Below, one piece after another: positions 12,798 through 24,856 of a DNA stretch of 64,000 nt. The translations under genes were made by a program, and so were the position numbers. The stretch lies in contig CM029126.1 in the NCBI GenBank assembly GCA_016859345.1, positions 5,914,527 to 5,978,526 of the forward strand, written 5' to 3'. Every line of letters begins with the position of its first letter. Position 1 is the first letter of the stretch. The notes beneath the pieces are model-generated. The model had not been told where the DNA came from. It did no database searches and saw only the letters and a list, made by a program, of their open reading frames with translations. This DNA is from Istiophorus platypterus (lineage: Eukaryota > Chordata > Actinopteri > Istiophoriformes > Istiophoridae).

Positions 12798-12876
12798 GGA
12801 TTGCTGGGAAGAAGAAGGAGGCTTGTCGAGGTTGGGACTTTGGAGAGGGAGGTATAGGCAGAGCTGCTCTCAAAAG
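12798..12876 (+). ncRNA. Candidate noncoding 5' exon upstream of 17.1 kb rapunzel-like gene
   Basis: A 79-base purine-rich segment is bounded by an acceptor (ctttttttgcag, ending 12797) and a donor (GTAAGA from 12877). Two of three frames are closed or short, so it would be untranslated. The next plausible acceptor downstream is just before the coding exon (17066 or 17086). Untested; could be a chance pair of sites. Confidence 0.3.
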
Positions 12877-14843
12877 GTAAGAAATCCTCTATCCTGCTGA
12901 GGCCAATGGTGCCCAATGTTGGCTGGGAGGCAGGCTGAGGCTGTGTAGTCCACTTTTAGACTGAGATATTTAGGTTATCAGATGTATTTTGGTGTCTTTA
13001 TAGTGTGAGAGAGAGAGGAGGGCAAGGGCATTAGTGTGTGCACTAACAAGGAAATATGGAGGCACGGCTAGGGGGAGCCATAGCTGGGCAGGGAGGCAGC
13101 TGACTGGCCCTGAGCTGTGTGGAGAGGGAATGTTTTGCTTGTTGTTGTACTCACAAACATGGAAGAACTCCTGGGAACACTTACAAGTATGTTAGCCTTC
13201 ATTAATATAGTTATTGTTTGAGCTTTATTAGCCCCAAGGGCTGTACTTCCGTAGAGAGAACTCCCTGCTGCCACACAGGCTTTGATCTGTAAAGACAAGA
13301 GAGCAAACTGGTCATGTTGCACGAGGAGGAGGTAGAAAATCACGTATGGAATGGAAATGTAACTCGTGTACTTTAGAAACTATATAAACAGAATATATAA
13401 TGTAGATTAGGATTAGCCTAAGACTGAAGAAAACATTCAAGATGGCCACTGCACTGCAGGGAAACAGGTGAGAGCAGCCTGACACTTCCTGATCAGGGAG
13501 ACAGAGCCGGTTTGTTTACAAGCAGCATGTAGACAGTTCTTCTCTTACAGCTGTGACTAAAACTTTACATCGTCCTATAACTAATTTCTGTATAGAACCA
13601 CAGAAATGCAGAAGCTGAGTCACTGAACCGCAACTAAAGGCCCAGACTTTCTGACTGAGATCTGGGAGTGTTGTGTCGTCCGCCGTCCCTAAAGGCCATG
13701 CTGCCACGGAGCAGTGATTGGTTCACCCAGGAGGCAGATTTTGACTCAAGAGCCGTCATTGATTTCATTTATTATCCGTTAATTAGCATATTTATTGATT
13801 TATAAAACCCATAAACCTAGAAATTAATCATCACCTAACTTCAGAATGATAAAAAAAGTCTTAAAGTGATCCAGCTCATTCGTTAGGAAATGTCACTGAA
13901 GGTGAGGAGTCGATTTTGGAAAAATTCTTTTTGCACAAAGGGTTAATTTACTTTCACATGTAAAAATGCAGCTGCAGGAAGCTTCCAGATTCAAAGAAAT
14001 CGTCCAATTTCAATTTAAAAAAATAGATTAAGTTATTCCCCAGGAATTAAGAATCTAGAAGTTATAGTGATTTTGTTTCAGAAAAGTACTTTGTGTCACA
14101 AAAACCAACCAAAAACAAACCAGCAATTAACCCTTTCACTACCTGCATCTCATCTTGCAGATTGCCATATTGTGTCCACAAGAGCAGGGTTTTCTCCTTC
14201 GGGACATCATCTGTGGAAACAAGGGCACAGAAATAGATATGTAACACACATGAATGTAACTGGTTTAGAATTTAGTTGCTGCAAAGTACCACCTATGAAG
14301 CAATTTAAAAAAAAAAAAAAAACGTCTGTATCGCCACCCGCTATAGGGAGAAAAAAAAAAAGGGAGACATTTATGGGAAGAGCAGATTTCTTTTGGTGCA
14401 AAAGATGAAAGCAAGTGATGAAAAATGATTTTAAAAATCTTCTGGAACATTTAGGTGCTTCATTTGGGATATTTCATCTCATTTTATATGATTAATCAGA
14501 TGCAGGCTTCACAAGTGTTTAAAAAGTTAAACATCAACTTTTTTTTTTTTTTTTTTAATTACAGGCATTTAAATGCCTCATCTAAAGTTAACCTGAGACT
14601 AAAGGGTTAAACCCTGCTCCTGATGTCACTGCCTTCAGTCCACAGTGGTGGTGGTGCTGAAATCTGATGGTTAGACGTTGGGGGCGTCTCTGCTGCTGTA
14701 GGTAAACTACTGCCCTCTCTGGTGGACACGAGCATTTAGAGAGAACAGAAAGCAAAACAGAAACCACCGCCCGTCCCACCCGTGCGTCCCAGAGGCCTGT
14801 TTCCACTCGCTCAGGCCTCGTGGTCGCCGGCTGGTTCTATACT

Positions 14844-14845
<2 letters not shown>
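12877..14845. other. Intergenic/intronic DNA, no coding feature
   Basis: Homopolymer A and T runs (14307-14323, 14539-14556) and degraded repeat-like pieces are present. Segments near 14130-14180 and 14590-14740 look like opposite halves of an old palindromic repeat. No protein-like open frame is seen. Confidence 0.45.

Positions 14846-14912
<67 letters not shown>
14846..14912. repeat. CA dinucleotide microsatellite
   Basis: Uninterrupted (AC)n of about 66 bases. It creates the apparent open frames around it on both strands. Confidence 0.95.
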
Positions 14913-14916
<4 letters not shown>

Positions 14917-15874
14917 TGTGCAGATGTGGTGCAACTCTTTGAACCACATGTATCTCTGTGGCTCTAATCGCTGTACAATATCAGGAATCTTTCTGGGGGG
15001 TGGGGGCAGGTCTGTAAAAATCCTGTTTTTTACAAATACAAATTATGCGGCAGAGACTCTCTTGTTTGCTTTAGCAGCCAGTCAGCTCACATTTTTTTCT
15101 TTTAGTATTTAAATTCACCTTCTTAGCCATATCACATCCTGGATAGTAGCTCCTGTTCTATAATGAACAAGTCTTACAAGCTCAGTCACTTGTGACGCAT
15201 TTGTTTTCCCCTGAACCGCGGCTGAAGGGTTTTCTCTGTCTCACCCATTCGCTGCTACTAGTGTCTCGACATGCCTTCCTCGTTCAGCTCGCTGCCGCTG
15301 CTGAGGAGCTATCAGCTTGGCCCGTAGAAACACACAGGCAGCGGCCTGGTGCTGAAAGGCTCTAGTGCTGAATGGAGCCGTGTGACTGGAAGGGAGAGGC
15401 TGTTAACTCCGTCACTGCTGAAACCTGCAGCCACCAGGGGCAAAACAGTCTCTTCACTTCCCAGCTGAGACGGACAGAAAGGGCCAAAGCAGCTTGTTCT
15501 GTGTTGGATGTATCTGAATCACTACTTGTGTCTGAGTCTCTGTCTTTTTAAATTTTTTTTTCACAGGAATCACCCAGATCAGGACCAGCGTCCCTCTGCA
15601 CTTTTTAACAACGCAGGCTCCTGCGTGAGAAACCTGATGTAAGGGGCCACGACTCTCCTCCAACACTAAAGAAAACACTAAAGTAGATTTCTGTCGTAAC
15701 CACTTGTCCAACTTGTTGGAATATTCTGTAACTCTAACCATGAAATGCTTATTATCTGGAAAACACTGACAGACACTCAGCTGATTAACGGCTGTGAAAG
15801 TTAAAGAGGCTTTATCCCTTTTTACATGGCTGTCAAATGAATTCACAATATACTGTACGTGAATCTCATAATTA

Positions 15875-16170
15875 TGGCTTAACTATTATCCTCATTGCCG
15901 ATTAATCTGACCATTATTTTCTAGATTGATCATTTGGTCTATAAAATGTCTGAAAATAGGAAAAGTATAATTTCACAGAGCCGTAATTGATGCCTCAGTT
16001 TTCTTGAGCAGCAGGTCCAAATCCCAATGATATCCAATTTTCTACAATACTGACAAATCAAAGCATCAAATCCTCACAGTAGAAAGGCTTTCGCTTGAAA
16101 AATGTCTGAAATCAGTCATGAGAATTGCTGCCAGTTAATTTCTTTTGTTCGATTAATAACTAATTGTTTC
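15875..16170. repeat. Dispersed 'attaatcg' repeat, fuller copy
   Basis: Contains 'tttggtctataaaatgtctg' near the left and 'caaatcctcacagtagaaag' and 'cgattaataactaattgttt' to the right, the order expected for this teleost repeat. Related pieces lie in the introns of the coiled-coil gene. Confidence 0.6.
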
Positions 16171-17107
16171 AATTATAGTCATACTACAAAGATAATCACT
16201 GTCGCGTGTCATTGCTACAATGGAAAAAAATGACCCAAATGATGAACCGTGTGATGTCAAATTACTGATCTAATTCGTGCTCATCAGGAAAGTTTGATTA
16301 ACAAACACAAGAACAAAAGAAAGTGTCAAGATGAGTAAGCACATGGAGGATTCTTTGTTTTTTTATGTCCATAATATCCTAATAGTTTCCCAGTAATTTT
16401 TTGCAAGTATAAGAATTCAGATCTTTAATTATAAATGAGTATTCTAAGAGTGTGTAGGGAACACAAGGAAATAATTGGAATCAGTTAAAAATTTGTTAGT
16501 TGAACCATGTTTCCTTTTTTCCTATAATTAGTGACAAATTACAATGGGTTTTTTTAAGAAAAATTCCAAAAAACAAATAGAAATTAATATTATTAGTAGT
16601 ATTCATTTAAATACAGACTCATAAAATAAGGCATTACTAATATTCATCCTGAATTTACTTACTTAGGCACTGATAGGGAATTGTCAGGAATTTGGTTTCA
16701 GTTTAAATCATCACTATTGAATTATCATCCACAAAACCCTGGATATCTAATGTTAAATGATGCCTTAGTGTAGTTTTCCCTGTTATTTATCAAAACTGTA
16801 AAATAATAAACTGAGAAAAACAAACAAAATCAACTGGAACATATTTTTAAACATGTTTGGTCACCATCTATGCAGCAGCTAATAAAGAGCCTCTCATAGC
16901 CTATCTGTTTCAGTGCACCTACTTCAAAAGATCCAGTTGTTGTTTTAATGCAACTCTATGTCCTGAGAGCGAATTTGTACCCAGAATGCCTTGTTTTGAC
17001 AACTGCAGCTGCAGCATCCCAAAGACCATTGGTTACAGTATCTGATTTTCTTTTCTCTCCCTCTCAAGACCTCCACATCTTCACAGATTGACTTTGAGAG
17101 TTGAACA

Positions 17108-17791
17108 ATGATGGAAGAGGAGATCGTCGAGGACCGGGCCAAGCTGAAGCAGGGCATGTGCAAAGTGCTCAAATGCATCGCCACCATCTCCTCAGCAGCG
17201 GCGGTCGTCAACCCCATTTTCGGTGTGGCCGGTTCCCTGATCCGGGTGGTGCTGCACCACGTCGACGACGAGGACATCCGCACCCTGAAACGCGAGTTCG
17301 GCTCAGTCAACCAGGCGCTGGACCAGCTGTCCCAGCAGAACCGCAACACGCTGGTGCAGATCAAGAAGGAAACGCTGGACGGCCAGTACAGCCAGGTGGA
17401 GGAGAACCTGAAGAACCAGTTCAGGAAGTTCATGGATATGGTGGATGCGCGGCCGGAGCACCGCGAGCGCAAGAAGGACGACTTCGAGGAGAGCTACGCC
17501 AATGACTTGGGCGACCAGAACCTGCACACGCTCTACGACGGTGTGGTGGGCAAGCCGAAGCTGTTCAGCAGGCCCATCCTGGAGGTCTACCTGAAGCACT
17601 CGCAGGGCGACCGCCAAACCATGGAGCGACTCTGCACTCGCCTCACCCACCTGTTCTGCATCGGGCTCATCGCCCTCATGGGCTACGCCGCCGTCATCGG
17701 AGACGACGAAGAGAGCCTGAGCGAGGAATGGGCAGAGAAGATGGAGCACGTGCAGGAGAAGATGCAGGAGGCCCTTCACAGGTGCAAGTGA
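17108..17791 (+). CDS. rpz-like: Rapunzel-like protein, short form (227 aa)
   Basis: A single coding exon is much more GC-rich than its surroundings. Two start codons lie in tandem (17108 and 17111); A at -3 supports the first. The predicted protein is all-helical in appearance: a hydrophobic segment at residues 23-50, then a charged helix, the family core QYSQVEENLKNQFRKFMD (93-110), and a second hydrophobic segment LFCIGLIALMGYAAV (182-196) followed by an acidic helix. These segments align along their length with the first 225 or so residues of the paralogues at 26.5 and 46.7 kb. It ends before the C-terminal domain those proteins have. Rapunzel was named from a zebrafish fin and skeleton overgrowth mutant; the molecular function is not established. 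No signal peptide is evident. Which zebrafish rpz number it corresponds to cannot be told from sequence alone. Confidence 0.82.
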   Translation: MMEEEIVEDRAKLKQGMCKVLKCIATISSAAAVVNPIFGVAGSLIRVVLHHVDDEDIRTLKREFGSVNQALDQLSQQNRNTLVQIKKETLDGQYSQVEENLKNQFRKFMDMVDARPEHRERKKDDFEESYANDLGDQNLHTLYDGVVGKPKLFSRPILEVYLKHSQGDRQTMERLCTRLTHLFCIGLIALMGYAAVIGDDEESLSEEWAEKMEHVQEKMQEALHRCK

Positions 17792-20100
17792 AGAAGCAGT
17801 GTGAAGAGGAGCTTTTTTCTTTTCCTTTCTCCTCCACTCTTTCTCCAATGCTGCATTTTCTTTTAAATGTAGGACTACAAGGTTCACATTCCTGCTGTAC
17901 CTCCTTCCTCTTAGCTTTTGCCTCTCCCTATAAGCACTTTGCACGCATCTTGGGTCACCAGTTGAGGACCCAGTGATCACAATGAGCACCGGTGGGTCTC
18001 ATTTTAAAAATCACACAATTAATCCAAACTTTCTTTATATGCAAGTGGTCTTTGAGTGGTCTTCATGTAGTTTCTGTCCAGGTTGAGGTAAAGACAACGA
18101 AAACGATTGGTTAATATTTGCCTGTTTCGTATTGGCTTCACATCACAATCAGCAAAACTTCAGAGATAAATTCTTCAGATTTGTGATAAGTCTTGGAGCT
18201 TATAATGGTTTCAACTGACAACAAAAACCATTGATTAAATCAGCTGAAGGAATCATTGGAAATAACCATAAATCTACACTAAGAGAGTGTAATTTCGTGC
18301 AATGAATGTACATTTAACACTATATGGAATGCAAAAATTCACATCTATAATTTAGGCTTTAACAGAAATGAACCTAGCATTAGTGTGCATCATTGAAATG
18401 TATCTCACCCCACAATGCACTTTTGGAAAATGTGTGCCAATCTGGCATTTGTCGTAGATTCTGTGAAATGCATGTATTACACTACAAAGAAGAAGAATGT
18501 CGGAAAGGGCGAGTATCCTACACTACCAAGCCCGGGCTGCGGTCATAGGAACGTAACATCACTACGGGGCCTCTGGTGAATTCTTTGAAATTGGACAAGT
18601 CTGTGTCCGATTATTTATGTCATGCCATTGATGAAATAAGTGCTATTAGATTGACCTTTGGTTGCCAAACAGAGGGAGTTGTCAGTCAAGTTACAACTAC
18701 AATGAATAATATGAAAAAGATAAGCAGAACCAAAAACAAGGAACAAATACCCCAAAGTTTTCTGAGCTGTGAATGTATCTACAGCCATTCAACTGCATAA
18801 TCATTATCATATATGACATGTGCAAATTATGTTCCACAAACATTGTAGGCTTCTTATTGAGCTCATGATAAACTGTGCATACGTTTTAGTGTCAAGCACT
18901 AAATTTAATAATCTTTTAATACTAGTTTCAGATGCTGCTGTGCTGATGCTTAGGGTTTCTTCACCATCAGTGAACATTTACAGTAATAAATTAAAAACAC
19001 TAACGGTACAGGTTAAATTCAGATCTGTCGCACTGCCATGACTGGCAGAACAAACACCTCACTGCAGCAGGATACACTAAATATGAACTAGATGTGTTGC
19101 TTTGGCTTCCGTTTCCTCTGCCCTTAGTTGCGTCGTGTTTATTTTATACACAAATGGGGTATTCGACTTTTGAAATGAGGTATTGTCAGAAGTTAAAATG
19201 TCACGGTAGGAATCCTTCCCCTCTTGACTTGTGCAATTCTGTCACCTGTTTAATTTTCTACCGTATGTGTACCGTATGTGTACTACACATACATACTACA
19301 CATACACATACTACAGACTTTTTTAGCAATGCAGGAGGCTGACCAAGTGTTGTTGTAATACATAGATACAGTTATCAACGGGCTTCTTTAGTGTATGGTC
19401 ATTTAGGGCCGATAAAACATTTATTGTCCTTTGGCAATCAAGACAAAACTTTAATATCTCCTCATACTCTTGTCATGCACTTCATCCTCTGACCAACAGT
19501 GCCTAAATGTGCTATTAGTTTTGTTTTCTTGTTTCTCTTTTAAGGGTTTTTGGTATATCATTGTGTTCATTGTGTTTTCATTGTGTAGTTAATATGATAC
19601 TTGTAAATTTCTGTATTTTCTTTTTAGCAAATTGTGGGGGTCATTAGAACCAGAGGGGTTTTGATCGTTGCATCAGAACAATCTAGACTGTTAACAAAGT
19701 TGCTGAATAGAAAAGTAGACTAAACTTGTCATTGCTTAAGAACATCTGAATGTCACTGAGGGCTGGAAAACCTATCAATTTGTGTATATATATATTTTTT
19801 AACATTTTACTGAGGTCTAGCCACTACTGCTTTCACCCTTTCCAACCTTACTCTCTGTTAAACTGATTTACGGGGTCCACATCAGTATGTACCCCCACTA
19901 TTGTTAAAACAGATTAAGTATACGCTACATAAATATAGTTGAAATGCTGCTGGCATGCGGAAAATTTTCATGAACCTCTTAAGGCTTTTTTTAAAAAAAC
20001 GCCATGTATGTGAATATGTTACCTTTTTTTGGTTATGGATCTTTAATGCCTTGTTGTATATGCACCACTATAAATAAACATTACCGAATAATCCCGAGTA
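17792..20100 (+). other. Probable long 3' UTR of short rapunzel-like gene
   Basis: No coding frame follows the stop. The clearest AATAAA, in 'ataaataaacattacc', is at 20073-20078, which would give a 3' UTR of about 2.3 kb. I looked for remnants of the C-terminal domain found in the long paralogues and saw none. Confidence 0.4.
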
Positions 20101-20429
20101 GGAGTAGTTATTTCTTCACAATAATAAAAACAACAATGTGTAGAAATACTCAATTTTAAATAAACATTTTGTTTTAGCTATTAAATTTATCATTGTATTA
20201 AAAGAGAAGTCTTTGTGATGTAGATTGAATCTTTTCAGAGCACTGAATTATTTGTAAATGTGAAATACTTTTTTAAGGTTGTTGGTGTTTTTTTGAGCTG
20301 TTAGATTTAAAGTGATTGTCCTGTCAAAAATCTGCTCCTTCAACTATTGAGCCACTCCCACAGTCTGGACATAAACTGTGCTAAACTGCCCTAAATGCAC
20401 ACCTTCATGTTTTAGTTACTGTTGAAATA

Positions 20430-20818
20430 TATCGTATAGCAGAAAGTATGTGGACAATGTGTTTTATCTGAGACTGTTTGGGCAGAGTCCCGTAGTTGTG
20501 TTAAAGGGAAATTACAGGAAAGACCCATTGCTGTGTCAACAAAACAACAACCCTGTGTACAAAGCCAGGCCCTTTCAGAACCCCCCCCCATTCTGTTGAG
20601 ACCCCGACCAGCACCTTAGCGTCCAGCATCGGTGTTGGACCTCACTAATGGAGGTGAATTGGAGGTATGGAGGTGAATGGTTAAAAAAAAAAAAATCCTC
20701 ATAGCCAGGTTCCCAAATCGTGGAAAACACCATATTTTAAAAAAAAAAGTACCATATTAATCCATGTGATTCTGGGATGAGACATCTTGGCTGTCCACAT
20801 ACTTTTGGCCATTGAGTG
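20430..20818. mobile_element. Degraded mariner/Tc1-type MITE
   Basis: The left end has 'agaaagtatgtggaca' and the right end has the inverted 'tgtccacatacttttggcca'. No transposase lies between them. The ends resemble a widespread fish Tc1/mariner-derived nonautonomous family. Confidence 0.6.
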
Positions 20819-20921
20819 TTAGTGCCTGGCATATTTTTTCCATATAAAATCTCTAATGAATTTTCCTGAAAACCCTATGAAGGCACAAACGAACACAGCA
20901 AAAGACATGTGTATAAATATA

Positions 20922-21135
20922 CAGTAGTGTTCAAAATAATAGCAGTCCAATGTGACTAACCAGATTAATCACTGTTATTAATATATTTTTTATTGCTACA
21001 TGGCAAACGAGTTACCAGTAGGTGCAGTAGATTCTCAGAAAACCAACAAGTCCCAGCATTCATGATATGCATGCTCTTAAGGCTGTGCAATTGGGCAATT
21101 AGTTGAAAGGGGTGTGTTCAAAAAAATAGCAATGT
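20922..21135 (+). repeat. Left terminal inverted repeat of Tc1-like element
   Basis: Matches 22332-22545 in inverse. Outer direct repeat at 20922-20946 and inner direct repeat at about 21108-21132. Confidence 0.85.
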
Positions 21136-21255
21136 GGCATTCAATCAATGAGGTCATCAATTTTGTGAAAAAACAGGTGTGAATCAGGTCGCCCCTATTT
21201 AAGGATGAAGCCAGCACTTGTTGAACATACATTTCTCTTTGAAAGCCTGAGGAAA

Positions 21256-22249
21256 ATGGGTCGTTCAAGACATTGTTCAGAAGAACAGCGTACTTTGATT
21301 AAAAAGTTGATTAGGGAGGGGAAAACTTATAAAGAGGTGCAAAAAATTATAGGCTGTTCAGCTAAAATGATCTCCAGTGCCTTAAAATGGAGAGCAAAAC
21401 CAGAGACACGTGGCAGAAAACGGAAGACAACCATCAAAATGGATCAAAGAATAACCAGAACAGCAAAGGCTCAGCCAATGATCAGCTCCAGGATGATCAA
21501 AGACAGTCTGGAGTTACCTGTAAGTACTGTGACATTTAGAAGACGTCTGTGTGAAGCTAATCTATTTACAAGAATCCCCCGAAAAGTCCCTCTGTTAAAA
21601 AAAAGGCATGTGCAGAAGAGGTTACAACTTGCCAAAGAACACATCAACTGGCCTAAAGAGAAATGGAGGAACATTTGTGGACTGATGAGAGTAAAATTGT
21701 TCTTTCTGGGTCCAAGGGCCGCAGACAGTTTGTGAGACGACCCCCAAACTCTGACTTCAAGCCACAGTACACAGTGAAGATAGTGAAGCATGGTGGCGCA
21801 AGCATCATGATATGGGCATGTTTCTCCTACTATGGTGTTGGGCCTATTTATCGCATACCAGGGATCATTGATCAGTTTGCATATGTCAAAATACTTGGAG
21901 AGGTCATGTTGCCTTATGCTGAAGAGGACATGCCCTTGAAGTGGGTGTTTCAACAAGACAATGACCCCAAACACACTAGTAAACAAGCAAAATCTTGGTT
22001 CCACACCAACAAAATTAATGTTATGGAGCGGCCAGCCCAATCCCCGGACCTTAATCCAGTCGAGAACTTGTGGGTGACATCAAAAATGCTGTTTCTGAAG
22101 CAAAACCAAGAAATGTAAATGAATTGTGGAATGTTGTTAAAGAATCTTGGAGTGGAATAACAGCTGAAAGGTGCCACAAGTTGGTTGACTCCATGCCACA
22201 CAGATGTGAAGCAGTTATAAAAAACTTTGGTCATACAACTAAATATTAG
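21256..22249 (+). pseudogene. Tc1-family transposase, disrupted by frameshifts
   Basis: Starts at ATG 21256 (MGRSRHCSEEQ), with two N-terminal helix-turn-helix-like regions and the GRKRKT basic linker. The catalytic acidic triad is visible as D in WTDESK (near 21680), D in QQDNDPKHT (near 21958) and E in NPVENLW (near 22060), the DD34E pattern of Tc1 transposases. The reading frame changes near 21660-21680 and again near 22070; the last segment ends at TAG 22249. No large deletion is seen, so this is a recently inactivated copy or has small sequence errors. Confidence 0.88.
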
Positions 22250-22331
22250 TTTAGTGATTCACAGGATTGCTAAATCCTAGAAACAAGAAAGTTTGTACAA
22301 AATTGTTTTGAGTTTGTAAAGTCAACGGCAG

Positions 22332-22545
22332 ACACTGCTATTTTTTTGAACACACCCCTTTCAACTAATTGCCCAATTGCACAGCCTTAAGAGTGTGCGT
22401 CTCATGAATGCTGGGTCTTGTTGGTTTTCTGAGAATCTACTGCACCTACTCGCATCTCGTTTGCCATGTAGCAATAAAAAATATACTAATAACAGTGATT
22501 AATCTGGTTAGTCACATTGGACTGCTATTATTTCGAACACTACTG
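22332..22545 (-). repeat. Right terminal inverted repeat of Tc1-like element
   Basis: Inverse of 20922-21135 with a few substitutions, such as 'tttcgaacac' in place of the inverse of 'gttcaaaa'. Confidence 0.85.
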
Positions 22546-22583
22546 TATACTACTACTTCAGTATCTAAAATTTAAAAAATGTT

Positions 22584-22586
<3 letters not shown>

Positions 22587-22658
<72 letters not shown>
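22587..22658. repeat. TA dinucleotide microsatellite next to Tc1 element
   Basis: About 72 bases of uninterrupted TA, 40 bases beyond the right end of the transposon. Confidence 0.95.
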
Positions 22659-22661
<3 letters not shown>

Positions 22662-22699
22662 AGAATAAATGATACAATTCGGTATGTTCTTTCATTGGA

Positions 22700-24770
22700 T
22701 ATTCACACCCAGACTAACAGTTGTCACTCTCTAATGCCAAATGCTCTATGGCTCTGATATCAAAAAGCAATTATGCACTGAGGAGAGAAAAAAATGTGAC
22801 GACAATAGAGAAATCCCAGTGGGTGAAATGAAAGTGGAGACTATTGTATTTGAATGAGGAACATTTATATAGTTTTAAAGTAGATTTTGCTTTTGGGCAT
22901 TTTTTTCAAAATATTTTTATTCATTCTCATTTGATTGTTTTCTTTTCGTTTTTTTTTTTTTGATTCTCTGGAGATTTTTTTTTTTTAAATTAAAAATTAG
23001 AGCGAATCTAATTCCATAAATTTACAGCTCAATATTTGTGTCAGAGTTTGCCAAGGTTTCTGTATTAAGGGTTTCTGCTTGTTCAAACTCTTATTTCAAT
23101 TTATACACACAGTAAAATATTTAAACACACCTTGTTTCGTTTGTTCGTTTGTTTGATTGCTTGTTTGCTTATTTATTGTTGCCCATAAAGCTAAAATATT
23201 AAACGCCTATTGTACACGATTCTGTTTGCACCAGAAAAAAGGCAAGAATACACTATGGATATGTTTGGAAAACCTCAGCTCTTTGCTGGTATTAAAAATA
23301 TAAAATGTTCTCCGATGGTGCACGAGCAGGCCAGAGATCCGAGAGGGCACGTGGAGTTGCCATTTACGGGTGTGTACACAAGAGGGCGCGAGAGCTTTAC
23401 TCGCCACTACACCTGTTTTCAGCTCCTCGAGGGCCCGGCTACATGGTCCGCACGAGGGCAACTCTAATCTATATACAGAATCTTCACGGGAGGGGTCATG
23501 GGGGGGGGGTACCTGAAGTGAGGTAAAATGGCAGCACATGGCCGAGGTTAAGTACCTCTGGTATGGCCCTCATGCACCCTTATCCAGCTTAACAGGTTTG
23601 ACTCACAGCTCAGAACCGGAGGGGGAGGGGGGGGGGGGCACCAAAAACAGGAAAATGTGCATCTCAGGCGTTTGAGGCACAGATCACGCGCGGAAACGCA
23701 GATCTGGGGCTTGCTACCTGTTCCGCAGACCGACGGATGCCTCCGAGCCACATGACGCACGTCGTCTGGAAAACGCTTTTGTTTTTTCCTCCTTCATGGC
23801 ACAAACCCTGAACCTCACCTGAAGGAAATGGGTTTTATTTTATTCTATTTTGATTGATTTTTTAAAATCTTTTTTTTAGAAATTCCAGTTAGAGTCTTAA
23901 GAATGAGGTGAAGTCCTTCATGGGTTTGGAGGGAAGAAAAAAAAAGACGATTTGCGTGATTTATCTTTTTTCCCTAGTGAGGGAGGTTCAGCTTGGGCGC
24001 GTCGTGTGCGCACGGATGAAGGAGATGATGAGGTTTCAACGTGATCACCACTAAACCCTCGGACTGTTAAAAATACTACACTCGGCGTGTCATTCAATAT
24101 TTAAATGAGAGTTTGAACCTGCTAATTTATTTTATTTCTGATAGATCAGACTGGAGGAGGCTGATGCACGTCGGTGCTGTGGTTATAAATAAAAATTCGC
24201 CTCAGCACAATAAAATCTCCATAAATATGACAGAACATATTCTGAGTCTTATTACAAATCGCAATTTCTATGGTGTAAACAGCTGTTTCACGCCACAGCT
24301 GCAGGATATCCTTTTATGGTCTGAGATGCTTTTTTTTTTGATGGTTTAGCAAAAAATGATGTTTAAGGTGACGATAATGATGATATATGGAATTATCACA
24401 CAAACACTAAAAAGGCAAAGCACAGCAGCGGTTTTCAGATCGTCTTACCTCAAGTCAGGAGCCCTAAACATTCGCAGCAGCCGAAGCGCGTTATGGCGAA
24501 GAGGGATCTGCGCCAATTGCGCAACGGACCTCCGCTCGGAACAGAAACACAGTAGAAAATATGTAGGAAATAATTTACAAGAATACAAACGACAGCAAAA
24601 AAAAAACAAACAAAAAAAAAAACACTAAATTGAACTAACCTCCGATTTGTTGGAGAAAAAGGGGAAACCGTCGAAAGAGGAATGAGGAGAGAAAATGGAA
24701 CCGGCCACATTTTCACCTCTTGCAGTTTGCGCCCTGTTTGTCTCTCCCCTCTCTCCCCCCTCTTTCTTTC
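22700..24770. other. Intergenic, CpG-richer patch without gene
   Basis: Short CpG-containing segments occur at about 23330-23470, 23990-24020 and 24480-24540, with G-runs at 23501 and 23620. Several small open frames are present but none has splice support or protein-like repeats. Possible regulatory DNA for the 26.5 kb gene; nothing firmer can be said. Confidence 0.35.
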
Positions 24771-24774
24771 TTTC

Positions 24775-24778
<4 letters not shown>

Positions 24779-24817
<39 letters not shown>

Positions 24818-24856
24818 TTCTTTCTTTCTTCCTCTCTCTCTCTCTCTCTCTCTCTT
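24779..24856. repeat. TC/TTTC simple repeat
   Basis: CT-rich microsatellite with interspersed 'tttctttctttctt' blocks; it explains the Ser/Leu and Arg/Glu-rich open frames in this area. Confidence 0.9.

Larger units (their letters stand above)
20922..22545 (+). mobile_element. Tc1-like DNA transposon, nearly full length
   Basis: The element begins CAGTAGTG at 20922 and ends with its inverse CACTACTG at 22545, flanked on both sides by TA (20920-20921 and 22546-22547), the target duplicated by Tc1/mariner elements. Terminal inverted repeats of about 210 bases are closely matched. Each holds an outer and an inner copy of a 'gtgttcaaaa..atagca' direct repeat, the IR/DR arrangement of the Sleeping Beauty group. 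A transposase with two frameshifts lies between. Total length 1,624 bases. Confidence 0.92.

Noticed and set aside
12598..12900. Open frame of 100 codons reading through the candidate exon at 12.8 kb
   Set aside because: No start context or family similarity, and its left part lies outside the splice sites; only the short segment with splice sites was kept, as noncoding.
17303..17989. 228-codon minus-strand open frame over the short rapunzel-like gene
   Set aside because: Shadow of the GC-rich plus-strand gene; composition is Leu/His/Val-rich, as expected for an antisense frame. The same applies to minus-strand frames over 26.5, 40.3 and 46.7 kb.
23207..23539. Minus-strand open frame of 110 codons in a CpG-richer patch
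   Set aside because: No splice sites in phase, no motif, and overlapping plus-strand frames of equal length.
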